A stretch of DNA of 64,000 nucleotides. It comes from Chitinophaga pinensis. Lineage in GTDB: Bacteria; Bacteroidota; Bacteroidia; Chitinophagales; Chitinophagaceae. The stretch covers positions 1 through 64,000 of the forward strand of contig CAMCMP010000006.1 of assembly GCA_945876095.1 (NCBI GenBank). The letters are read 5' to 3'. The notes below the pieces were generated by a model, which did not search any database, was not told the origin of the DNA, and saw only the letters and a list, made by a program, of their open reading frames with translations. A program made the translations under genes and the position numbers. This document shows positions 19,751 through 29,417 of this stretch, piece after piece (the stretch's first letter is position 1; each line of letters begins with the position of its first letter).

Positions 19751-21295
19751 ATGATGAACAGAATTTTTGGAATACTATTATCATTGGGCTTTTTCTCACC
19801 AGCACATTCCCAAATTAAAACACTTTCATCCAGACCAAATATCATTTATATACTTGCAGACGACTTGGGTTATGGCGATGTTCTTGCATATAATAAGGAT
19901 TCAAAAATTCCGACTCCTAATATTGATCGCCTAGCATCATCAGGCATGAAATTCAAAAATGCCCATAGCGCTTCAGCTGTTTGCACTCCTTCTAGATATA
20001 GCATTCTGACTGGAAATTATCCTTGGCGATCGGGACTTAAAAAAGGAGTTCTATGGTCTTATGATTGGCCACTAATAAAAAAAGATCAATTAACTGTCGG
20101 ACAATTTTTAAAAAACAACGGTTATAATACTGCAATTATTGGAAAGTGGCATTTGGGATGGAGCTGGCCAATAAAAAAAGGTGAGTTCATTGATTCTAGT
20201 CGCTGGGGAGCTATGGAAGAAACAATTGAAAGAGAACGAAGAATTGATTTTACCCAACCATTAAAAGGTGGTCCATTATCTTGTGGATTTGACTATCAAT
20301 TTGGAGTGGACATTCCAAGCTTACCTCCGTTTTGTTTTATAGAAAATGGAAATATAGTGGGTGGTAATCTAACTCTACAAAAACCGCAAGATATAGTAGG
20401 TGCGAAAGGAATGATGCAATCAGGATGGACCTCAGAAAAAATGCTTCCTACCATTATTAACAAAGCTGATGAATATATCAGACATCAAGTAAATATGAAT
20501 AATCAAAAGCCTTTCTTTTTATTTTTATCTTTATCCGCACCACATGTTCCTATAGCCCCCAATCAATTATACAAGGGAAAAAGCAAAGCAGGTGATTATG
20601 GTGATTTTGTTTTTGAAATGGATGATTATATTGGAAGAATATTAAATACACTGAATGAATTAAATATAACAAAAAATACACTGATCATTTTTACAAGTGA
20701 CAATGGTGGAGCCATGCAGGCGGGAGATTTAACAACAAGAGGAATTGAAGCCTCAACTTATGGATCATTATACAATCTTTTCAATCACAACTCAAGTGGG
20801 AAATGGAAAGGTATTAAAGGAGATATTTGGGAAGGAGGACATCGCGTGCCTTTTATTGCATCATGGCCTAGTGTAATACCTGCTGGAAAAACTAATAATA
20901 ATAAAATAAGTTTGACTGATTTTTTTGCTACTTGTAGTGGTATTTTAAATATTTCTTTACCCCATTCAGCTGCAATAGACAGTTATAATATGTTTGAAGC
21001 ATTTAAAGGGAAAAATCAAAATAAACCCATTAGAGAAAATATATTATATTCATCTTCTAAAGGTTGTATAAGTATTCATAAAGGAAGGTGGAAATATATA
21101 GACTGTAATAACTCTGGCGGAGGTCTTATTAATCAGTATATTAAAAATGACTACGTCTATGAAACTGCTGGACAATTATATGATATGGAAAAAGACGAAA
21201 CTGAAACCACTAACTTATATAACAAATACCCCCTTATTGTTAAGCAACTAAAACAATTGATAGAAAATTATAAAGCTACAGGACAACCTAATTAA
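19751..21295 (+). CDS. Exported S1-family sulfatase (FGly type), second copy
   Basis: 514 residues with a signal peptide to about residue 20, LADDLGYGD (D37, D38), and CTPSRYSILTG with C78 as the formylglycine site. GKWHLGWSW, SAPHVPIAP and FTSDNGGAMQ follow. It resembles the sulfatase at 16301 in length and order but differs across most of the chain, so the two likely cut different sulfate positions or glycans. The sialate-esterase-like gene follows after 50 bp on the same strand, probably in one transcript. Confidence 0.93.
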   Translation: MMNRIFGILLSLGFFSPAHSQIKTLSSRPNIIYILADDLGYGDVLAYNKDSKIPTPNIDRLASSGMKFKNAHSASAVCTPSRYSILTGNYPWRSGLKKGVLWSYDWPLIKKDQLTVGQFLKNNGYNTAIIGKWHLGWSWPIKKGEFIDSSRWGAMEETIERERRIDFTQPLKGGPLSCGFDYQFGVDIPSLPPFCFIENGNIVGGNLTLQKPQDIVGAKGMMQSGWTSEKMLPTIINKADEYIRHQVNMNNQKPFFLFLSLSAPHVPIAPNQLYKGKSKAGDYGDFVFEMDDYIGRILNTLNELNITKNTLIIFTSDNGGAMQAGDLTTRGIEASTYGSLYNLFNHNSSGKWKGIKGDIWEGGHRVPFIASWPSVIPAGKTNNNKISLTDFFATCSGILNISLPHSAAIDSYNMFEAFKGKNQNKPIRENILYSSSKGCISIHKGRWKYIDCNNSGGGLINQYIKNDYVYETAGQLYDMEKDETETTNLYNKYPLIVKQLKQLIENYKATGQPN

Positions 21296-21345
21296 TCAGC
21301 TTATAATTTTTAAAAAAATAATTCGGCACATCATAAAAATAAAAT

Positions 21346-22842
21346 ATGAAATTTAATAAATCGTCACTGCTTTGCTTGTTGTTACTTCTGACATTTTCAT
21401 TTGTAATTGCAAAAGATAGTGCCCCCACCTTTTCTATTGCCAATACCTTACAAAATAATATGGTCATTCAGCAAGGCAAACCGCTACATGTTTGGGGAAC
21501 GGCGAATAAAGGGTCTGAAATAATGGTAAAGGCTGATTGGAATTCAAAAACATTTCAAACAAAAGCTACTAATGAGGGAAGGTGGAGTGTTGACATTCCT
21601 GTACCCAATGCAATGTCTGGAGAATTTAAAAAAAATAAAATTTCGATTTCACAAGGCAAACAGATTAAAGAACTCAATAACATTTTAATTGGAGATGTTT
21701 GGCTTTGCAGTGGACAATCCAATATGGCGATGGAAATAAGACCCTGGCTGCCATGGCTTTTAGGTGCCGATAATTTCAGAGTTGAAATTGAAAATGCCAA
21801 CTATCCTGAAATTAGACTTTTTAAAGTTAGAACCGATTTTAAAGCATTGCCAGAAGAAGATTGTGGCGGAAATTGGGAAGTTTGTTCGCCCAATACTGCT
21901 CCGCATTTTAGTGCAGTCGCCTACTTTTTTGCACGTCAAATTTTTATAAAAAAGAAAATTCCTATTGGTTTAGTAATTAGTAGTGTTGGAGCATCTTCTT
22001 GCCAAGCATGGACAAGTAGAGAAACTCTTTCAGCCGATAGTATCTTAAATAAAAAATATTTATTCCCTTATGATACTAGCAGACTTTCCAAAGAACCCCT
22101 AGACTCTGTGGTAACTTTTGAAAAAGTAGTACGTCCGACTCTTTTTTATAATGCAATGATTTATCCGCTTAGAAATATAAATTTCACAGGGTCATTATGG
22201 TATCAAGGTGAGTCTAATAGATATGATAGCTCTATCTATACTCAACTCTGTGCTAAAATGATTTACAATTGGAGAACCCTTTTTAAAGACCAGGAACTTC
22301 CTTTTTATTTTGTACAAGTGGCGCCCTATAACTGGTCACAGAATGATAATAAAGTTTTTGAATACGCATTATTAAGAGAGGGGCAATCCAATATTAGAAA
22401 AATTGTTCCTCACACAGAAATGGCGTCAACAATGGATATTTCTGATCCCAATGATATTCATCCAAGAAATAAACAATACGTTGGATTTAGGCTTGCAAAA
22501 ATTGCACTAGCGAATGTATATAAAGAGCCCAATACAATATTTCAAGGGCCAGAGTACCTTGCTTATAAAATTGAAAATAATATTATTAAAATTAGCTTCA
22601 GCAATGCAGGAAGTGGTTTGGCTACTAATGATGGTAAAGAGCCTAAGCACTTTTTTATTGCAAATGAAAAGGGGATACTTTATGAAGCAAAAGCTAGTAT
22701 TGAAAAAAATGAAGTTTGGTTAAGCTCTGATAAAGTAAAAAATCCCACAGAGATTAGATATGCATTTACCAATTATCCGGTAACTAATTTTGAAAACAAT
22801 GAAGGCTTTCCTGCAATACCATTTCGTTTAAAATTAAAATAA
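21346..22842 (+). CDS. Sialate O-acetylesterase-like SGNH esterase
   Basis: Exported deacetylase acting on acetylated glycans. 498 residues with a signal peptide to about residue 22, then NNMVIQQGKPLHVWG at the N-terminus and GDVWLCSGQSNM with the predicted nucleophile S125. LWYQGESN follows in the middle, and DIHPRNKQYVG carries the Asp-x-x-His of the catalytic pair. This matches the SASA/sialate-O-acetylesterase group, many of which act on plant or algal polysaccharides rather than sialic acid. Probably co-transcribed with the preceding sulfatase. Confidence 0.88.
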   Translation: MKFNKSSLLCLLLLLTFSFVIAKDSAPTFSIANTLQNNMVIQQGKPLHVWGTANKGSEIMVKADWNSKTFQTKATNEGRWSVDIPVPNAMSGEFKKNKISISQGKQIKELNNILIGDVWLCSGQSNMAMEIRPWLPWLLGADNFRVEIENANYPEIRLFKVRTDFKALPEEDCGGNWEVCSPNTAPHFSAVAYFFARQIFIKKKIPIGLVISSVGASSCQAWTSRETLSADSILNKKYLFPYDTSRLSKEPLDSVVTFEKVVRPTLFYNAMIYPLRNINFTGSLWYQGESNRYDSSIYTQLCAKMIYNWRTLFKDQELPFYFVQVAPYNWSQNDNKVFEYALLREGQSNIRKIVPHTEMASTMDISDPNDIHPRNKQYVGFRLAKIALANVYKEPNTIFQGPEYLAYKIENNIIKISFSNAGSGLATNDGKEPKHFFIANEKGILYEAKASIEKNEVWLSSDKVKNPTEIRYAFTNYPVTNFENNEGFPAIPFRLKLK

Positions 22843-22917
22843 ATAGAAACTTTATTTTGAATGATGTAGAAAATCAAAATATTTATAAAAAATAGAGGAG
22901 CCTTTTTCAGTAATTTT

Positions 22918-23760
22918 TTATACACCGCTATTAATCGTAAAACCACCATCCACAGTAATAATTGAACCTGTAACAAATTTAGAGGCGTCACTTAGTAACC
23001 ATATCAATGCGCCCGTTAATTCTTCGGGATTACCAAATCTTTTGAAAGGTGTCTGACGAATGATGGCATTCCCCCTTTCAGTCAGCGTACCGTCTGGAAC
23101 TGTCAATAACGCTCTATTTTGCTCAGTCAAAAAGAAACCTGGCATAATTGAATTCATCCGAATAGCATCGCCATATCGATTAGCCATCTCCAATGCAAAC
23201 CATTTAGTATAGCAATCCACTGCTGTTTTACCCATACTATAACCAAGTACACGGGTAACAGCTTGCTTAGCACTTACAGAAGAAATATTTACAATGCTTC
23301 CACTTCCAGATTTCGCTATTTCTGGACCAAATATTTGCACTGGAATAATTGTTCCCCAAAGATTTAGGTCCATTGCATTTTTAACCCCTTCAATATTTAA
23401 ATCGAAGACATCTTTTTCGGGAGGCAAAACCCCTGTTGGTATATTACCTCCTGCTGCATTAACCAAGCCGTCAATTCTGCCATAAATAGAAATTATTTTT
23501 TCTCTCGCATTGATTAGCTGAGCTTCCTCCAATACATCTGCTACTATAAAAATGGCATTACCTCCCCTGTCATTAATTTCTAATGCCCTTGAGTTTCCTA
23601 ATTTTTCATTTCGTCCTATGATTACAACTTTAGCCTCTTGTTCAGCAATTGCTTTTACAAAAGCGCCACCCAAAATCCCTGTCCCGCCACTAACAATGAT
23701 TACTTTTTCTTTCAACGAAAAAAGTCCTTCCTTTTTATAGCTCATAGTTTTCAAATTCAA
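22918..23760 (-). CDS. SDR-type oxidoreductase, D-mannonate oxidoreductase-like
   Basis: Classical SDR of 280 residues: SGGTGILGGAF (nucleotide-binding Gly motif), NAAGGNIPTG, an ISSVSAK catalytic Ser, and YSMGKTA with Tyr-x-x-x-Lys. The long segment between NAAGG and the Ser (PPEKDVFDLN...) and the ending GSIITVDGGFTINSGV are those of the D-mannonate/fructuronate oxidoreductase group found in Bacteroidota uronate loci, fitting a role downstream of GH28 products. The start could be the ATG at 23760 or the one five codons later (23745). It is convergent with the esterase gene. Confidence 0.8.
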   Translation of the reverse strand: MNLKTMSYKKEGLFSLKEKVIIVSGGTGILGGAFVKAIAEQEAKVVIIGRNEKLGNSRALEINDRGGNAIFIVADVLEEAQLINAREKIISIYGRIDGLVNAAGGNIPTGVLPPEKDVFDLNIEGVKNAMDLNLWGTIIPVQIFGPEIAKSGSGSIVNISSVSAKQAVTRVLGYSMGKTAVDCYTKWFALEMANRYGDAIRMNSIMPGFFLTEQNRALLTVPDGTLTERGNAIIRQTPFKRFGNPEELTGALIWLLSDASKFVTGSIITVDGGFTINSGV

Positions 23761-23953
23761 TAATGATAAATAATTTTCTTTTCCTCTTAAAACTCTCTAG
23801 ACTCAAAATTAATTGAACCGAACATATTTATCAATAAATTACTTGAAAGTTATCAATATTAAAAAAACAACAGAAAATAAAAGACTGAAAAATTGTCGTA
23901 TATTTCTTAGTCTGGAGTGAAATGCCGATTTAAATCTAGCGAACTGACTTACA

Positions 23954-25510
23954 TCACTTAAAAAAATTATAATTCAAGGAAAAATACCAAGACGAAATTA
24001 CCTGATTACTCAAATCATTTTTTAAAGCAGCCTCGTCTTTAACATGACTATTGATATTTAGATTAGTCAACCCTTTTCCAATACCAAAAACTGAACCTCC
24101 GCTAATAGATAATTTTTTTGCAATCACTATTCCTGCTCCTATTGGAATTAAAAAATCATTAGCTCCAGTGGTTAACCCTAATTGTAAAAACGGATAGAGC
24201 CAATTACTTTTCGATGAAAATAGTAGATTTAAAAATACTGCTGGCCGAACCTTTATAATTCTTTCCTTTGTTTGAGCAACTAACCATTCGCCATCGCCCT
24301 GTTGCAAAGCATATACTGGATATATTAAATCGGTATAAAAAATACCTGTTGAAACAAATGGAACAATTAAATGATGACGAGCAATTATACAATCCAATTG
24401 AAAATTTTTGTTAGCTCTCATGTTTCCATCTTTATCTATTGCGTTAACCCTATAAGTAAGGTTGATCATTTTTTTGGGAGTTTCTTCTAAATCTACCTGA
24501 CTTTCTATTCGATAGCCCTTGATATCAGATTCAAAATCACCTGCAAAATTGTTAAGCGATTTTAATAAAGCAGAAAACTTTTTTAATGCCTCGCTCTGAC
24601 TATCCATTCTTGTTGCGGCATTCATAAAAATTATAATGGAAGCAGCGGATGAATACTGTTTAAAACTTTCTTTAGCTGAAACCTTTAACAAAGGAAAGAT
24701 TCTAGTATTAAAATTGGTAGTTAATAATTGTTGGATTTTTACAATTTCCTTCTCCGCTAATTTTCGGGTATTCGTCAATTCTTCTTCTACAGTTTTTGAT
24801 AGCGTAAGTTCTTTTAAAAATAAATTATAATCGGACGGACAGTTTAGTAAAGATTCTTTTCTTGTTTCAAGCCACTTACTGAATCCGTTGTTTTTGCCAG
24901 AATCTGATCCATGATCAATCATAATTTCACTTCGAAATAAATAATTATCAACAGGCTTCACCGCATCATTTATTTGTTCTACTAACGAATTATACAATTT
25001 TTGTTTTCCCATTGAAGTGTCGGCTTTGATCGCAACAAAGTCTACCTGACTAATAAAATCAAAAGTCCATTGATAAAGTAATAAAGTTAAATTGAATTGG
25101 GAAAGGTTTTTTTGCAATGCATCTAATGGATGATTCACCGACTCCAAAAAGGGGAAATTTTTAAGTAATGGTAACGCTGTATTTACAAACTGAGTCAAAG
25201 AAAGATAAATTGGATCAGCTACATTTTTGAAACTGCTAGTCACATTATATTGTAAAGGATTATAAAATTTCACATATGCCCCCACAGCATGATCATAATT
25301 TTTTTTTACAGTAAATACTTGTCCGCTTTTTATATCTCTCCATATGCTATCCCGATCAATTTTATATTGAAACGAAGATGTTTCATTGTTGCGAAAAAAT
25401 ATATTGTCATTGACAGAAATTTCGTTTAGTCTTTTTATAATGTCGGGCTCCTGACTATAAGAGGCAAAAGTTATCAGACAGATGTAAAGAGTTAGGAATA
25501 AAATTTTCAT
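23954..25510 (-). CDS. Large exported protein of unknown function, possible C-terminal barrel
   Basis: 518 residues with a signal peptide (MKILFLTLYICLITFASYSQ). The middle (about 120-350) is helix-rich and charged. The C-terminal 150 residues alternate in a beta-strand manner and end YFSLNYNFFK, as outer-membrane barrels do. I recognise no family. It lies 41 bp after the small membrane protein and is probably the last gene of a three-gene unit that starts with the subtilase. Confidence 0.65.
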   Translation of the reverse strand: MKILFLTLYICLITFASYSQEPDIIKRLNEISVNDNIFFRNNETSSFQYKIDRDSIWRDIKSGQVFTVKKNYDHAVGAYVKFYNPLQYNVTSSFKNVADPIYLSLTQFVNTALPLLKNFPFLESVNHPLDALQKNLSQFNLTLLLYQWTFDFISQVDFVAIKADTSMGKQKLYNSLVEQINDAVKPVDNYLFRSEIMIDHGSDSGKNNGFSKWLETRKESLLNCPSDYNLFLKELTLSKTVEEELTNTRKLAEKEIVKIQQLLTTNFNTRIFPLLKVSAKESFKQYSSAASIIIFMNAATRMDSQSEALKKFSALLKSLNNFAGDFESDIKGYRIESQVDLEETPKKMINLTYRVNAIDKDGNMRANKNFQLDCIIARHHLIVPFVSTGIFYTDLIYPVYALQQGDGEWLVAQTKERIIKVRPAVFLNLLFSSKSNWLYPFLQLGLTTGANDFLIPIGAGIVIAKKLSISGGSVFGIGKGLTNLNINSHVKDEAALKNDLSNQVISSWYFSLNYNFFK

Positions 25511-25551
25511 ATTTTTTTAAAATAGTTCGTCGTTTCAGCAAAAATTTTATT

Positions 25552-25953
25552 TCAATGATACCACCAATTAGAATTAAAAGTTCTTGGTCGATTTTGAAAG
25601 CTTAGTGGCAGAGTGGGGGGAGGGCGTTGAGGAATAGACGACTTGCCGGCAAATAATTGATTAGAGCCAGTAGCGGTAGCAAAAATCAGAAAGCCATTCA
25701 ATAAGGCAATGATATATTTGATACTATATGAAATGAAATAATTATTTGCAGCCAACTGATAATTAAATTGAATCCCTATAAAAGAAACGAGTATTGAAAT
25801 AATTAATGCAAACCATCTTGGGCTAAAATTAAAAACAGATTGAAAAACTCCACAAATGATATACACAATTCCAGTTGTGCCCGCTAATGTAGAAAAGCTT
25901 CCAAAAGTAAAAAATTCTTTTGGGCTGGGAATGGGTAACTCTAAAAAGATCAT
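25552..25953 (-). CDS. Small membrane protein of unknown function
   Basis: 133 residues with three hydrophobic segments (about 20-42, 46-64 and 78-98) and a polar Pro/Arg-rich tail (RPPPTLPLSF...). There is no signal peptide and no family I recognise. The topology recalls holin-sized proteins, but nothing else supports that. It sits between the subtilase (69 bp upstream) and the 518-residue exported protein (41 bp downstream). Confidence 0.6.
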   Translation of the reverse strand: MIFLELPIPSPKEFFTFGSFSTLAGTTGIVYIICGVFQSVFNFSPRWFALIISILVSFIGIQFNYQLAANNYFISYSIKYIIALLNGFLIFATATGSNQLFAGKSSIPQRPPPTLPLSFQNRPRTFNSNWWYH

Positions 25954-26022
25954 ATTAGAAGTGTTTTATTGATGCCAATCGATTGAATTACTGACTGCTG
26001 TTTTATTAGAATTATTTACTGC

Positions 26023-27651
26023 TCAAAATATATTCATTGAGCTGCCTATTAAGTGATTCATAGCTTCTTTAGCAGGTTTTATAAATGATGCTAATTTTTC
26101 AGATGGTGCATTATCATTAGTTGCTCCTAATGCGGCGTTAACTGCTCTAAGCGCATTGACTCTTCCAAAACCCATTCGATCATTATGTCCTCGGTAGTAA
26201 GGCAGGTGCCCTACTTTGTCTGCAGTTTGTTTAATTATATCTCTTACTTCTTTTTCTGAAAGTGATGGATTGGCAGACAAGATCAATGCAGCTATTCCTG
26301 CAACAATAGGCGTAGAAGAAGAAGTGCCATTAAAATCGGTATAGTTATGCTCTTTATTGTAGCCGTTACTGCCGCTAATATCGGTTGTTAAATTATGAAC
26401 ACCAGGAGCTGCAACATCGACTTCGGCGCCGAAGCAAGAGCCCCACCAATATTCTCCATCCTGACTAAATTTAGTCTTAGGCTCGTCATATTCATTGCTA
26501 GCCGACACGGTAAGTACTTCTTCTAAATTGCCTGGATATGAGACTTTTGCATCTTCATTTCCAGCTGCAATCACCACTACACAACCCTTGCCATTTCTTC
26601 CATTTTCCCTAGCGCGATTAAAAGCATTAGTAATTGCATTAGAAGGTGCTCCACCTCCCCAACTATTACTCAACACATCGGCACCGCTTTTCCATGACCA
26701 ATCAATGGCTCTTCTAATAATTGAATTGCTTGTAATCCATTCCGACTCCGGCGCTTTAGAAAAAGCAAGTCTTACTGCAAATACAGCACAACCTCCTGAT
26801 AATCCTTTAATGCCAAATTTTTTATGTTCAGCTGCAGCCAATCCACAGCAAGCAGTTCCATGTCCATCCCAAGAGTTAGGTTCTTGAAAAGTATCATCGT
26901 CTGTTGCATCAAATGATTTTTCGATCACTGCTTTCAAATCAGGATGTGTTGTCTCGACACCCTCGTCCAAAATTGCAATCTTTATATTCTTACTCCCTAA
27001 ATGAATTTTCCAAGCTTCCTCAGCCATCGTAACTTTCAAAGCATATTGAAGTTTACTTAGATCTTTTTTATCATCTATTTTATCGTCTGAATCAGGAAAA
27101 TTGTAGGAAATTTTTCGGTTATTATTAGAACCAATCGTAATAAAATCGGGCTCTACATAAGAAACTCCATTTTCCTTTTCTATCAGCTTCATCAAATCAA
27201 ACATATCTGCAGCCTCCGGAATTCTTACAATCATTTCATTATAGGATGCTTCTATTTCTTCACAATTATATTTTTTGAGAAGTAGTGCTGTGTTTAAATC
27301 TGTTGATTGAAACCCTATTATAATTTTATCGGTAGCCACCACTTTTTTATTACCCGATTTAAAGACCGGTATTACTTTTTTAATCTCATCGGACTGATTT
27401 AAAAACGTAAAAGCAGTATTTGTTGCATTAGGACTATTTTTGGGTTGATGCATCAATCTAAAAATGGTAAACTTTTCGCCTGGAAGTTCTACGCGCTTTG
27501 AAAATTCGCCCAGCATTTTATTTTCATTTACAAACTTAGAGCGTTCACTTCGCGGAAAAGGCTCGTAAAATTTCAATGCAATATGGTCGGAATCAATAAG
27601 CAAGTTTATTTCTTGCCCGTTAACCTGATAGCTAAATTTATTATTATTCAT
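26023..27651 (-). CDS. Subtilase (S8 family) serine peptidase without signal peptide
   Basis: 542 residues. The N-terminal 175 residues form a pro- or sensor-type region (its last part, ending GVSYVEPDFITIG, resembles the I9 inhibitor fold). The S8 domain follows: IAILDEGVETTH (D229), WDGHGTACC (H264), AAGNE (oxyanion N365) and FNGTSSSTP (S444), all intact. There is no signal peptide, lipobox or sorting domain, so it would stay in the cytoplasm or leave by an unusual route. It is the first gene of a unit with a small membrane protein and a large exported protein. Confidence 0.88.
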   Translation of the reverse strand: MNNNKFSYQVNGQEINLLIDSDHIALKFYEPFPRSERSKFVNENKMLGEFSKRVELPGEKFTIFRLMHQPKNSPNATNTAFTFLNQSDEIKKVIPVFKSGNKKVVATDKIIIGFQSTDLNTALLLKKYNCEEIEASYNEMIVRIPEAADMFDLMKLIEKENGVSYVEPDFITIGSNNNRKISYNFPDSDDKIDDKKDLSKLQYALKVTMAEEAWKIHLGSKNIKIAILDEGVETTHPDLKAVIEKSFDATDDDTFQEPNSWDGHGTACCGLAAAEHKKFGIKGLSGGCAVFAVRLAFSKAPESEWITSNSIIRRAIDWSWKSGADVLSNSWGGGAPSNAITNAFNRARENGRNGKGCVVVIAAGNEDAKVSYPGNLEEVLTVSASNEYDEPKTKFSQDGEYWWGSCFGAEVDVAAPGVHNLTTDISGSNGYNKEHNYTDFNGTSSSTPIVAGIAALILSANPSLSEKEVRDIIKQTADKVGHLPYYRGHNDRMGFGRVNALRAVNAALGATNDNAPSEKLASFIKPAKEAMNHLIGSSMNIF

Positions 27652-28261
27652 GAGGTGGTGTTTTTAACTTAGAAAATAGAAATCTAAAAAATATTAGGCT
27701 ATGGATAAAAAGCAGATAAACGATACTGTCTCTTCATCTACTTTTATAGCAGTTCAAGAAATTAACTCAGTTATCGATTGTGTAAAAAGGTTATGGAGAA
27801 GTAATTCGTAGAAATAGATTCAACAACTAACATACTACCTAATTGTGATAAATGCAAGTGGCGGGGCTAATAATTTTTTTATTAGTAACTGTGAAATATA
27901 CTTTAGCATTAAATAATGAGGAATTACAAGCTTTGCGATAATAATTTTGCAGCTCTAAGACCTTTAATTTTTTATAGCTTTTTATTGCATATCCTCTTCA
28001 GTTCCTTGAAATGCATCTTCTTTTAATTGTTGGTCGACTGATTTCCATGATTTGTGAAGATTGGTTATCAATTTTTTGTAGCAAATTTTAAAATTAATCT
28101 TTTAGGGGTACCCTTTTTTACCTGAAAGAATAATTTTGTTTACTTTTTATTTGATTTTTTTTTGAAATATTAAACAGTTTTTTATTGATAAAAATTTAAT
28201 ACGCTTACTTTTTTTTTATTTACTTTTTTCAAATTATATTCACATAAAAAATATCATATTT
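27652..28261. other. AT-rich intergenic region of about 610 bp
   Basis: Separates the divergent subtilase and His-rich protein genes. One 36-codon ATG frame exists at 27701-27811 with no ribosome-binding site or known relatives. I see no repeat or RNA gene. Confidence 0.4.
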
Positions 28262-28618
28262 ATGAAAAAAACCATCAACCTACTATTTAGCTTATGCTTC
28301 TTGATTGTAGCATTTTCTGGATTCAAAAATCCACCTGCTAAAACTGCTGAGCATGACATCAGCATTACCAACAAAACTCATTATGACATTCATCATCTTT
28401 ACATCAGCCCTGAGCATGAAACTCATTGGGGTGCAGATGAATTAGATCACGATCATATCGTTGAACACGACCACACAGTTACTGTTGCAGTTGCTTGTGG
28501 TACTTGGGATGTTAAAATAGTAGATGAAAAAGGTACAGAACACATGTTTATGCATGTTGAGTTATGCAAAGACGAGCATTTTGAATTTACTTTCGATGAC
28601 GCTCATGAGCATCATTAA
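28262..28618 (+). CDS. Small His-rich exported protein
   Basis: 118 residues with a signal peptide to about residue 25. The mature part has 16 His and many Asp/Glu, including DELDHDHIVEHDH and a C-terminal DDAHEHH, and two Cys. The order ITNKTHYDIHHLYISP...HWGADEL follows a pattern I associate with small exported bacterial proteins of form N-x-T-x-x-x-I-x-x-L-Y-x-S-P...WG-x-D-x-L, here enriched in His. Metal binding in the periplasm is likely but inferred. A strong 13-bp inverted repeat follows the gene. Confidence 0.75.
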   Translation: MKKTINLLFSLCFLIVAFSGFKNPPAKTAEHDISITNKTHYDIHHLYISPEHETHWGADELDHDHIVEHDHTVTVAVACGTWDVKIVDEKGTEHMFMHVELCKDEHFEFTFDDAHEHH

Positions 28619-29154
28619 GATTATTTGTTTTGTTTAGGCAAAAAAAAATCAATTTCATTTCCTTACAATTAGTTTAGATAATTAATCTTTACTGATTGTA
28701 AGGAAATATTTAAAAGCACTTTAGTTTAGAATCCTTTTGTTATTAGCCATTCTCTACTCCGGCTATCTATCCCTCCGCTTTAATACACTAAGATTATTCC
28801 ATCTTCATTCCATTCAAAAATTTTTCTATCTCTCACCCTACACAATACATCAAGGTTAGATCCATTAACTGTGATCCTGAAAATCAATTAAAGGATTGCC
28901 TTAAGCAAACTCAAAAAATTACAAAATAAAACACCTCCACTTCTTTACACAAAACATTTGATTTTTTATAGAATGCGAAAAGAACACAAAATATTCAAAA
29001 GATAAATAATGAATTCGGATGGCTTTTCTTTTTTACTATAATTGGATATAATTAATAAAGTCCAAAGATTCCGTAATTTGCAATAATGGCAATGAAAAGT
29101 GAATAAAAAAACGGCTTAATTACTCAGATTTTTTAGAAGAAAATTTTTTTATTT
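28619..29154. other. Intergenic region with hairpin
   Basis: About 535 bp between two plus-strand genes. Apart from the inverted repeat at 28657-28707, I see no gene or repeat. Confidence 0.4.
28657..28707 (+). terminator. Perfect 13-bp inverted repeat, possible terminator
   Basis: ATTTCCTTACAAT at 28657-28669 pairs exactly with ATTGTAAGGAAAT at 28695-28707 across a 25-nt loop, 38 bp after the stop of the His-rich gene. There is no T-run after it, so it may be a 3'-end stabiliser rather than a simple terminator. Confidence 0.45.
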
Positions 29155-29406
29155 ATGGACGAGGCATTTGAAATTCCAGTATTATACAAAGGGCAGGAGC
29201 TTTTATTTCCTGCTAGATTATTGAATGTTGGGTATTCGCACAAATTTTTGGTAACCATCAATGGGCTAGAACTTTTTTTTGAACAAGATAACAATGGTAA
29301 ATATCGAGCATTGGCCACCGCTTCAAACCAAGTTGACGTGAAAAATTTAGATGCCGATTTACTCAAAGCAATCGCTGAATCTATTGAATCCATCCTAAAC
29401 CAATGA
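29155..29406 (+). CDS. Conserved-looking small protein of unknown function
   Basis: 83 residues, acidic, with no signal peptide or membrane segment. It reads as a small beta-rich N-terminus (IPVLYKGQELLFPARLL, LVTINGLELFFEQD) followed by a short helix (DADLLKAIAESIESIL). It lies 11 bp before the arginyltransferase-like gene in the same direction, so the two are almost certainly co-translated and may work together. I recognise no named family. Confidence 0.7.
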   Translation: MDEAFEIPVLYKGQELLFPARLLNVGYSHKFLVTINGLELFFEQDNNGKYRALATASNQVDVKNLDADLLKAIAESIESILNQ

Positions 29407-29417
29407 TCTGATTATTT

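Noticed and set aside
16301..21295. Recent sulfatase duplication
   Set aside because: The two products share motifs and length but differ over most positions, so the copies are old or separately acquired.
26495..26887. 130-codon plus-strand frame inside the subtilase gene
   Set aside because: It mirrors the codon pattern of the subtilase on the other strand and has no signal, motif or ribosome-binding site.
27701..27811. 36-codon frame upstream of the His-rich gene
   Set aside because: No ribosome-binding site, no recognisable relatives and no sign of coding bias; left unannotated.
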